Assembly (NCBI GenBank): GCA_002502295.1
Contig: DANX01000039.1
Location: 531 to 23,979, forward strand
DNA: 23,449 nucleotides
Origin: Euryarchaeota archaeon UBA561
GTDB taxonomy: Archaea; Thermoplasmatota; Poseidoniia; Poseidoniales; Poseidoniaceae
Direction: 5' to 3'
Part shown: positions 17,901 through 23,449 of the stretch, piece by piece
Position numbering within the stretch: position 1 is the stretch's first letter
Layout: the number at the start of each line of letters is the position of its first letter
Position numbers and translations under genes: made by a program
Notes under the pieces: generated by a model
Told to the model about the DNA's origin: nothing
Seen by the model: the letters and a program-made list of their open reading frames with translations, nothing else
The model's database searches: none

Positions 17901-18089
17901 GTTACGGCAACCCTGCTGGTTGCAGGTGCTTTCTTTCGGTGTTGTGATGGCAATCACCGATGCGTCAGCCCCAGAGCGTGCGCCGGTTTCTTCGATTACC
18001 ACTTGTTCTTCGAGCTCGTTCATGTCCATGCCGGCGAGAAAGCTCGTCAACATCAACATCACGAGAATTACAGGTGTCATATTCTTCAT
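14928..18089 (-). CDS. Secreted, C-terminally anchored surface protein with CARDB-, cadherin/PKD- and fibronectin III-like regions
   Basis: The 1053-residue product starts MKNMTPVILVMLMLTSFLAG, a signal peptide with no lipobox cysteine. Residues about 42-195 look like a CARDB-type beta domain (ADASVIAITTPKES, VGEEVSFSAFIKNVGDADI, DADTSNNAELVY). A second beta-rich region covers about 198-340. Residues about 538-648 resemble a PKD/cadherin-like domain (LPVITSFELTTEGDI, AFDVDDPSGDG). Two fibronectin III-like domains lie at about 791-885 and 888-990, each with paired cysteines. A Ser/Asn/Asp/Gly-rich linker, a transmembrane helix (1017-1038) and a short tail SRGDGGDGEGKDWDY end the protein, so nearly all of it is predicted to be extracellular. 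N-glycosylation sequons are frequent. GGGGGT six bases before the ATG serves as ribosome binding site. A second ATG three codons on is a possible alternative. The exact function is unknown; a structural, adhesive or substrate-binding surface role is inference. It has its own promoter and terminator. Confidence 0.92.
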   Translation of the reverse strand: MKNMTPVILVMLMLTSFLAGMDMNELEEQVVIEETGARSGADASVIAITTPKESTCNQQGCRNTLQVGEEVSFSAFIKNVGDADITELSYTVTIYLTDSTKAVGDIAKDASGNNLVWDNLDVMCDDASVCDYDSTTDPLSAGAFLGGGKVTLKRSGADIVWTPVQGEYMVGIAVDSPIDADTSNNAELVYVLVEDWYDVQVELTWLDNNGDEMETSSLDASSMEKAPFKLTVTADGSEIFNPREVNIRMETSGQVNIATLSDGTDVKGINFITVGTPTSNVEIFSNETDPNATQFGNRAVLGYQSAWEMSGELIPSADANAQFEISAEVVNYTLFGQYEDCVESTEATEGNENVTTWANSCEVLENNDDRPKTDYDELTGSKVTYDDIRISRMGIYQGYNSDCTGVATTFMQEGEDGDLNVGCSLLYADVEHRGSDPTKAYGWNVSYSVSLDGTTLATGVLTECLVGLEVPYVYSPLGGQAPVGAVCMQTTLEPGEYTFSMALTMNNKSSTDTDPISWSGGTDQRTSNNDAAMVVDVINNLPVITSFELTTEGDIVVGQEAPLVFAVSAFDVDDPSGDGLSFAYSYPGGEIGGCTGTQAEGATVCTSPVFPDFIGNSPVTVVVTDSHNGEVSQEIDLFVWNSIVATATSTAGVEIQYSLDYNGQSEFSIETFEDMDTSSYAAVPLEGFTGTYAAVAVLDYKPNFTKSASDVLEQSVSVIVAQELAATSLWYIDGSGKWIILSDAATNVDASTEMFTYDVPSNSPVIPGGMMVLMGGELAQATVPDASVGGFSAEATKGGAIAISWNITGTLLGSDSVRVCISPGQKLTLPDCPGAFNATVADEDRTYTYSGTQTTHGETYHVEVAVCNEQGCSTPAGYDAVVADKKVDGGVAADKLAVSALDGQWTVEWEVIGDSSDVAMWHVCWSNEAFTVGEMPTTCPDMVMGADATTLTIEMPSIRTGQEYFFTAVPMDALGNMEAAGSMNSITDNRVADSSNNNDGNGTIGDTGDDASSSVPTWTWGLIGGVVIVAFIAGAFILSRGDGGDGEGKDWDY

Positions 18090-18095
18090 GTCATT

Positions 18096-18101
18096 ACCCC
18101 C
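18096..18101 (-). promoter_or_regulatory. Ribosome binding site of the 1053-residue surface protein gene
   Basis: GGGGGT on the minus strand is six bases before the ATG at 18089. It is a G-rich variant of the Shine-Dalgarno sequence with good spacing, and it favours this start over the ATG three codons downstream. Confidence 0.55.
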
Positions 18102-18134
18102 GATGGTTCGGTATCCCTCCCCACGCCATGCGTC

Positions 18135-18144
18135 GTATTTATAC
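18135..18144 (-). promoter_or_regulatory. Archaeal TATA box of the 1053-residue surface protein gene
   Basis: GTATAAATAC on the minus strand is centred about 50 bases before the ATG. A start site some 25 bases downstream would give a leader of about 25 bases that just includes the ribosome binding site. It lies only about 50 bases beyond the terminator of the ABC operon, so this gene is probably a separate transcription unit. Confidence 0.65.
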
Positions 18145-18196
18145 TATGGGCCCTTTGAAAACGGAGAAAAAATACAGAAAAACGATTGTTTTTGTC

Positions 18197-18221
18197 AAAA
18201 AACGGGAACGCGGCCCGTTCC
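18197..18221 (-). terminator. Terminator of the ABC transporter operon
   Basis: On the minus strand GGAACG, loop GGCCG, CGTTCC is followed by CGTTTTTTG, a short GC stem plus six T residues. It is about 60 bases after the permease stop codon and just upstream of the next promoter. Confidence 0.6.
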
Positions 18222-18281
18222 GCAACTGAATCAACGTAAACGCACAGACCCGTTTCAACAACCCATGGACCCGTTATTTTT

Positions 18282-21200
18282 TCACACGGTTCGTAACGCC
18301 GCTGAGGGCGGTATGGTTGACGCACGGCGGACGGGTAGATACGTTGTTATTAACACCACAAGCCATCCAGCAAGGAAGAGCATGATCGTGCTTGCCCAGG
18401 GGAACGAGAACGCTGCGCCTTCGTCTTCCCAGATGGCTTTGTAGAGCACGACATGGAAACCATAACCGATGGTTAAACCGTTCAACATTCCAAGAACAGC
18501 CACCCATGAAACCTCCGTTGAGAAGAGACGAACCACGTGCCTCCTACGGAAACCGATGGCACGGAGCATTCCGATGGTCTTTCTCCGTTCACTTACGTTT
18601 CGAACGGTCACAACGCCGATGCCTGCAACCCCCACCATCAATCCCAAAGCCAGGTATCCCTCAAACAGGGAAAGAATGGCGAGAACGAGCGATTGTATAA
18701 CCATGATTTCATCTGCAATCGTTTGAACGTTGATGTTCTTTGTAGCCAGTTCAACGTCCAAAACTGCTTCAAGTTCAGCGGCCGCCTCTCGCTCACCAGT
18801 GGATTTCCCTTGCCCGGGTCTTAACGGTCCTTCGTACTCCTCTGTTGCTGACGCAGACGGATGAACGCTAACATACATTCGTGTCATCTCTCCAGAAAAT
18901 TGTGATTCGACGGGTTCGGCGTTCATCCAGACGCCAGGAGAAAAGATGTAAGAGGATTGTTTGAGAAACCCACCAACAACGGCAGATCGCGTATTCTTGG
19001 GATTTGAAAAGTCAATTAACAAAATCGAATCCCCAATTGAAAATTGTAGGGGGACCAAGCCGGTTCCGTCAACGGTTGATTCCAGCCCGAACGAAGCATC
19101 GAGGAACACAACGTTGTCGAAGTGTTCAATCGAACTCCACGCTTCGTCCGAGGTATTGCCCAACGAACTGTCCCAAACATGCAACGGAAGTCCACCGTGT
19201 TGAGTGAAACCAGCATCAACGCCGCGAAGAAGATAGGGCATACGCTCACCATCCGTGTTTTCCAGATGCACAGGAGCCCGGTACACCCCGCCAACAGCGT
19301 CTATTTGGCCTATGGAGGAGTGATTGATTTCCCATTTATCCGGATCATCACCAAGGTCAATCGGGCGCGCACGCGTGGATGTCAGCAAGAGTTCGAATTC
19401 CCCTTCAGCCTCCTCAACGAAATCAGCAGAATAGGTGTCAAATTGTTCGGTGTAACCTGCGAGGACAACAACAGAAAACATCGTGATTGAGAACATACCC
19501 ATCACCACAGCCGTCCTCAACGGGTGAGCAAGAGGATGGGCGAGTGCCACCGAGCCAACGGGACCTGTTCGGCGTGTCACCCACCGTTGCTTCGCTAGCC
19601 AACCGACCACTTGAGGAGCAAAGCTGGTCAGCACCAACACCCCGGCGAGGACCTGAAGCAAACCGAGGACAATGAAGGCCAACTCGTTCGGCTCCATGCG
19701 TTGCCGCAACGGATCGACGGGTGCAAGCAGAAGTGTCCAAACCAAGAACAGGACACCAATCGTCCCGAGCGTGTTTCTTGCAGCGTACCTGACCCACCGA
19801 TTGACGGGCAGTTGGCGGTTGAAGAGGACTGGAAGTTCCCATGTGAACAACGGAGCAAGCAACAAAATGAGCCCGACGCCAAGAAGAACGTAGGTTGCAT
19901 AGGAGAGAGCGTTGTCAAAACCACTCAAAGCGAGCGAAAGAGCGCAGATTCCAGTCATGCCAAGCGCCATGATTTGAAGCAAAAGAATCCCCCATGGAAC
20001 GCCCTTCTTGACCGTGGCTCGTGCACCACGTAAGGCACGAACGATGTTCAGTTGTGCGTTGTAAAGGGCGCTTGACCAGAGCAAAAGCAGCGCCAACAAC
20101 GTGCCCCATATCCATCCTGCAAGAAGGGAATCAAGTGTCCAAGAAAAAGTAAATTGCTGTGCGCCAACGGCCGTGAAAATTGAAGAGAAACCAATGGCAA
20201 TCATCCATGCAAGGGCGAGTCCCACCAAGGAACCAAGCCCGCTTGATAGAAACGCGAGGACGGCGCCTTCGTAGAGGAAGAAAGCCCTGGCGTCGCTGCG
20301 CCGCAGACCCAGTGAGCGAACGGTTGCCAGTTCTGTGCGCCGAACATCGGCAAGGAGCATGATGATGGTCAGTGAGAGAAGAACACCTGCGGCGATGGTA
20401 AACGTTCCAAACACCAAAAACATCGCCGATAGCGCACCGGAGGAGGCTTCTGCTTGTTCGGCGGCATCGAGTTGCACAGCACTCAGACGGAGATGAATGT
20501 CCTCCATCCCACTCTGACCGTCAAACCATGCCTGGAGTGCCATGAATGCCGATGAACCCTCCCCTTCAAATCCAGCCCCGGAGAACATCAGAAGCGAGCG
20601 GTCGTTTTCATCAGCAAGCGCCAACACCTCTGCATCAGGCAGGGCAACAAGTCCCAAAACAACGGCATCGAGGTCAGCAAGTTGGTCAAAACCCGGGGCT
20701 GAGGTGTATGAGCCTCGGTGCTCTAGGGCAACCGAGGAATCGTTTCCGTATGCGTACGGTAGCACGCCGGTGAACGCTAACTCTGAACCGTTGCTAAGGT
20801 TGAGAACCGCAAGGCGATTTGAGGCCAGCACACCTCCCTTGTCAACCGAAAGAGCGACGTTTTCTCCACCAAAGGAAAGTAACATCTGTGGGAGTTTACC
20901 GAAACCCGGAGCATCCGAGAGGACTGGAAGGCGAATGGACTCCACTTGCCCGTTGGTGGCATTTAATCGCACGAGACCATGCTCAAAGCTGCACCACAGG
21001 TCGCCAGATTCCAGCGTGACTGAAGCTGTTTGATCGCAAGGCTGACCTGCCATGTTGGTCTCTGTTGCGGGAGGATTTGGCCAAGAACTCGAATCCACTT
21101 CAACAAAGGAGGTGAATGGAAGCGGCGAAACATAGTGGGTTGTAGAGAGGAGGCCCTCGACGCGGAGGTAAAGCGATTGATTGTACACAAGCAGGTCATA

Positions 21201-22877
21201 CGAGAGCACCGTTCCCTGGGTAGGCAAGGAGACTGAAGCCGATGTTTGCGTGGTGAAATCTTCGCTTAACACAACAAGAGCATGCGCTTCATCGCTTTGC
21301 GTCAATACAAGCCATTCATTGTCGCCAGAAGCTACAGCAACCGGCACATCTTGGAGGACGGCTATGTTGCGTTCGGTTTCGTCAACCAACTCTTCATCGG
21401 CGAGTATGATTTCGTTACCCGAAAGAAACGCCGCTTCATCGTTTCCTGGGCCCCAAGCAACGTCGATGAGACGCTCCCCTTCACTCACTTGCCACAACCA
21501 AGCTTCCTTGGTGTCGAATCGCTCAAAACCAAGCCCGTTTGCGGTGGTGTGCCACAGGGCATGTTCACTGGTCCTAAGTCCGTTCACCTCGCTATCAGCC
21601 AAGGTCAGCAACGGCTCGCCTTGGAAGGTGGCGTCGATGAGTGGAACCTGAAGAACTTCCAGCAAAGAGGCACTTGGATACAACGATGATTGATTTTCTC
21701 TTAGTGCTGCAACATCGCTTCCAGCAAGTCGTTGAAGACCGACAGATGAAGAAACGGTGAGGGAGGAGGTCGCCTCATCCAGCGTCCACTGAAGACCGAC
21801 ATCGGTGGCCGTTAGCACATCGTCCATGAGCGCCTCAAGATCGGGCACAAGGCCTCTCAGGGATTCATCAGAAACATCGTCGGCAAAGGCAAGAGCGATT
21901 CGGTTGATGGTGGATTCCATTTCAAGCATCTCCTGAGCCGTTGAAAGGTCCACGAAAACAGCCGGAGACCGTGTCCCGGCCATCGCCCCTTGACCTTCGT
22001 TGGGCACGATGGCGAACACCTCAACCGATTCGGTCGTGCGAATCCTCTCGCCGTCCCGTGAAACAAACACGCCGAGGTCCAAGGCATCACCCACTTCCAC
22101 CTCAAGCGTTTGAGCGGCGATGGAATTGAGCACCACCATTTGGGGGCCGCCTGCCGCATTCGCATCAGCGATGTCGGAAAATCGCAGACCAGTCGAGGGA
22201 TTGAGCGGAGCCCATACCGCTTCACCGTCTATTGTTGCGTTGTTGGCAAAAAGGGCGACAGAGGGTTCTGCAAGACCGTTTTCTGCCGCAAGGCTCACCG
22301 AAGAAACGATGCCAAGCTGGTGTCCAGCAACTTTACCAGAGAACCGTTGTTCCTGAACAAGGGCGTTCCAAAACCGATGGCCTACGTCCTCATCAACCTC
22401 AACCGAAACTCCGGTCAAAGGGTCCAATCCAGAAACAAGAACATCGGTTTCACCCCATGCAGCACGCACTTCTTGACCCACGGTCATGTCCAATGAATCG
22501 CCCACGACGAGCGAGGAAGTGATGATGGCGGAAGCAATGACCAACCCGGCGATCATCAAAGCGGATTGTCGCTTCCTTCGGACCATGTTTTCACGAGCGA
22601 GGCGCCAGACCAACAACCGCTGCGGCAGCACCAGTGGTTGGACGAACAGCATTGAGATGATGCCAACAAGTAGTCCCCCCATGATGGAGGTCTGGGTGGA
22701 CAAGCCAATCCAATGGAGAAGAAAGACACCCAACGCACCATCAACTGGACCGGTGATGACAACGATGAGGCGCACGGACCAATTCTGTTGTTTCCATCGT
22801 CCGAAGAGGACCAAACCAACCGTGCTCATCGCCATCACAACGACGGCGACCAACACGGCCCAAGCGAACAACCTCAT
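18282..22877 (-). CDS. FtsX/MacB-type ABC transporter permease with two permease cores (1531 residues)
   Basis: This is the membrane partner of the ATPase encoded just upstream. Three N-terminal hydrophobic helices (about 1-82) precede the usual family opening RLARENMVRRKRQSALMIAGL. A MacB-like periplasmic-core region (about 125-400) and a long propeller-like stretch (about 440-765) follow. The first FtsX helix bundle comes next (about 815-1090; SLTIIMLLADVRRTELATVR, SLGLRRSDARAFFLYEGAVL). A second MacB-like ectodomain spans about 1100-1390, and a C-terminal FtsX domain spans about 1393-1531 (ERRKTIGMLRAIGFRRRHVV, ending PVRRASTIPPSAALRTV). I count about 15 membrane helices. Relatives are MacB, LolC/E and other mechanotransmission permeases that move or extract envelope lipids, lipoproteins or peptides. 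The substrate here is unknown. Its ATG overlaps the ATPase stop codon as ATGA, and an AGGAGG lies immediately before it, too close to be ideal, so translational coupling is likely. At 1531 residues it is far longer than single-core MacB-type permeases. Confidence 0.93.
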   Translation of the reverse strand: MRLFAWAVLVAVVVMAMSTVGLVLFGRWKQQNWSVRLIVVITGPVDGALGVFLLHWIGLSTQTSIMGGLLVGIISMLFVQPLVLPQRLLVWRLARENMVRRKRQSALMIAGLVIASAIITSSLVVGDSLDMTVGQEVRAAWGETDVLVSGLDPLTGVSVEVDEDVGHRFWNALVQEQRFSGKVAGHQLGIVSSVSLAAENGLAEPSVALFANNATIDGEAVWAPLNPSTGLRFSDIADANAAGGPQMVVLNSIAAQTLEVEVGDALDLGVFVSRDGERIRTTESVEVFAIVPNEGQGAMAGTRSPAVFVDLSTAQEMLEMESTINRIALAFADDVSDESLRGLVPDLEALMDDVLTATDVGLQWTLDEATSSLTVSSSVGLQRLAGSDVAALRENQSSLYPSASLLEVLQVPLIDATFQGEPLLTLADSEVNGLRTSEHALWHTTANGLGFERFDTKEAWLWQVSEGERLIDVAWGPGNDEAAFLSGNEIILADEELVDETERNIAVLQDVPVAVASGDNEWLVLTQSDEAHALVVLSEDFTTQTSASVSLPTQGTVLSYDLLVYNQSLYLRVEGLLSTTHYVSPLPFTSFVEVDSSSWPNPPATETNMAGQPCDQTASVTLESGDLWCSFEHGLVRLNATNGQVESIRLPVLSDAPGFGKLPQMLLSFGGENVALSVDKGGVLASNRLAVLNLSNGSELAFTGVLPYAYGNDSSVALEHRGSYTSAPGFDQLADLDAVVLGLVALPDAEVLALADENDRSLLMFSGAGFEGEGSSAFMALQAWFDGQSGMEDIHLRLSAVQLDAAEQAEASSGALSAMFLVFGTFTIAAGVLLSLTIIMLLADVRRTELATVRSLGLRRSDARAFFLYEGAVLAFLSSGLGSLVGLALAWMIAIGFSSIFTAVGAQQFTFSWTLDSLLAGWIWGTLLALLLLWSSALYNAQLNIVRALRGARATVKKGVPWGILLLQIMALGMTGICALSLALSGFDNALSYATYVLLGVGLILLLAPLFTWELPVLFNRQLPVNRWVRYAARNTLGTIGVLFLVWTLLLAPVDPLRQRMEPNELAFIVLGLLQVLAGVLVLTSFAPQVVGWLAKQRWVTRRTGPVGSVALAHPLAHPLRTAVVMGMFSITMFSVVVLAGYTEQFDTYSADFVEEAEGEFELLLTSTRARPIDLGDDPDKWEINHSSIGQIDAVGGVYRAPVHLENTDGERMPYLLRGVDAGFTQHGGLPLHVWDSSLGNTSDEAWSSIEHFDNVVFLDASFGLESTVDGTGLVPLQFSIGDSILLIDFSNPKNTRSAVVGGFLKQSSYIFSPGVWMNAEPVESQFSGEMTRMYVSVHPSASATEEYEGPLRPGQGKSTGEREAAAELEAVLDVELATKNINVQTIADEIMVIQSLVLAILSLFEGYLALGLMVGVAGIGVVTVRNVSERRKTIGMLRAIGFRRRHVVRLFSTEVSWVAVLGMLNGLTIGYGFHVVLYKAIWEDEGAAFSFPWASTIMLFLAGWLVVLITTYLPVRRASTIPPSAALRTV

Positions 22878-23449
22878 TCCTCCTCTTGAGATGCACGGGA
22901 TGAATCGGAGAGGATGTTGCCGTCACTCATCGTGATCGTACGTTGACACTGCGAGGCGATGGTTGAGTCGTGCGTCACGATGAGAAATGTCGTGCCTTGA
23001 TGCACATTCATCTCGCTGAGTAGCCGCATGACTTCGGTGGATGTCGTGTTGTCGAGGTTCCCAGTTGGTTCGTCGCAAAGGATGATGGAGGGTTGGTGAA
23101 CGATGGCCCGAGCCACGGCCACGCGTTGCTGTTGACCTCCGGACAATTCTGCAGGGCGATGTTCGCCACGGTCTGCCAATCCAACCAAGGCGAGGGCCTG
23201 CATGGCATCCTTCCTCGCCTCGTGGGGAGAATCTCCCCTCAGCAGCAACGGCAACTCGACGTTTTCGACCGCAGAAAGAACAGGGAGGAGGTTGAAATCT
23301 TGAAAAATAAAGCCGAAATGCTCACCACGCAAGTCGGTGCGCGCATCGTCCGAGATGCCGTACAACGGTTGGCCGTTGACCATCACGCTGCCAGAGGTAG
23401 GTTCATCAATCCCAGACAAGATGTTCAGCAGGGTTGTTTTTCCGCATCC
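22874..23449 (-). CDS. ABC transporter ATP-binding protein, LolD/MacB type (N-terminus cut by window edge)
   Basis: The frame is open from the right edge to the stop at 22874 (191 residues seen). Its first visible residues, GCGKTTLLNILSGIDEPTSG, are the end of the Walker A P-loop, so the true start lies outside the window. Any start placed at the TTG near 23419 would remove the P-loop and is wrong. Other motifs in order are the Q-loop (FIFQDFNLLP), the signature LSGGQQQRVAVARAI, Walker B IILCDEPTGNLDN, and the switch histidine in VTHDS. The wording of these motifs is typical of the LolD/MacB/FtsE-like group that pairs with FtsX-fold permeases. It hydrolyses ATP on the cytoplasmic face to drive the permease encoded by the overlapping downstream gene. 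The short C-terminal tail ends SRASQEEE. Confidence 0.95.
   Translation of the reverse strand, partial: GCGKTTLLNILSGIDEPTSGSVMVNGQPLYGISDDARTDLRGEHFGFIFQDFNLLPVLSAVENVELPLLLRGDSPHEARKDAMQALALVGLADRGEHRPAELSGGQQQRVAVARAIVHQPSIILCDEPTGNLDNTTSTEVMRLLSEMNVHQGTTFLIVTHDSTIASQCQRTITMSDGNILSDSSRASQEEE

Noticed and set aside
18086..18325. A 79-codon minus-strand frame between the permease and the 1053-residue surface protein gene
   Set aside because: It spans the operon terminator and the TATA box of the next gene and has no recognisable motif.
22874..23419. A TTG start at 23419 for the ABC ATPase
   Set aside because: The frame continues to the window edge and encodes GCGKTTLLNI immediately before that TTG. 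The real protein must begin upstream to include the full Walker A motif.
1..23449. tRNA, rRNA, CRISPR array, transposase or integrase
   Set aside because: I looked for conserved tRNA-arm patterns, regularly spaced direct repeats, terminal inverted repeats and recombinase motifs by eye and saw none. The repeated motifs in the giant gene are protein-level repeats, not a DNA array.

Overview
The window looks like marine planktonic archaeal DNA. My best guess is Marine Group II Euryarchaeota (Candidatus Poseidoniales) or another Thermoplasmatota relative. Three things support an archaeal origin: a class III type IV pilin signal region (DDAAVSPVIATILMVAITVV) near the C-terminus of the largest protein; TATA-like boxes (AATATAAAT and GTATAAATAC) placed about 50 to 60 bases ahead of two start codons; and secreted proteins with very large acidic, Asn/Thr/Ser/Gly-rich ectodomains held by C-terminal membrane segments. 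The lineage is inference. No rRNA or marker gene is present to test it.

All five genes I accept lie on the minus strand, so transcription runs from the right edge to the left. (1) An ABC-transporter ATPase (22874-23449) is cut at its N-terminus by the window edge. It overlaps by 4 bases (2) a 1531-residue FtsX/MacB-type permease (18282-22877) that carries two permease cores and an unusual propeller-like ectodomain. A hairpin with a T-tract ends this operon. (3) A 1053-residue secreted, C-terminally anchored protein with CARDB-, cadherin/PKD- and fibronectin III-like regions (14928-18089) has its own TATA box, ribosome binding site and a strong terminator. (4) After a 447-base intergenic region comes a 4599-residue giant surface protein (681-14480). 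It combines a DNRLRE-type N-terminal part, parallel beta-helix repeats, a Tyr-rich insertion, a CBM9-like domain, cadherin-like repeats, a transmembrane segment and finally a complete pilin-like module. (5) After hairpin-rich 3' DNA, a HAD phosphatase of the phosphoserine-phosphatase type (1-554) runs off the left edge.

Taken together this is a cell-surface locus: a membrane ABC system of the kind that moves or releases envelope proteins and lipids, followed by two anchored ectoproteins, one of them giant and joined to a pilin. A shared role in surface attachment or polymer binding is inference from domain content and adjacency. The HAD gene is probably unrelated housekeeping metabolism.

The most notable observation is the pilin module fused in frame behind a transmembrane helix of the giant protein. 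The predicted topology would place its prepilin-peptidase site on the cytoplasmic face, and a methionine codon sits exactly where a free-standing pilin would begin. I found no tRNA, rRNA, CRISPR array, insertion sequence or integrase.
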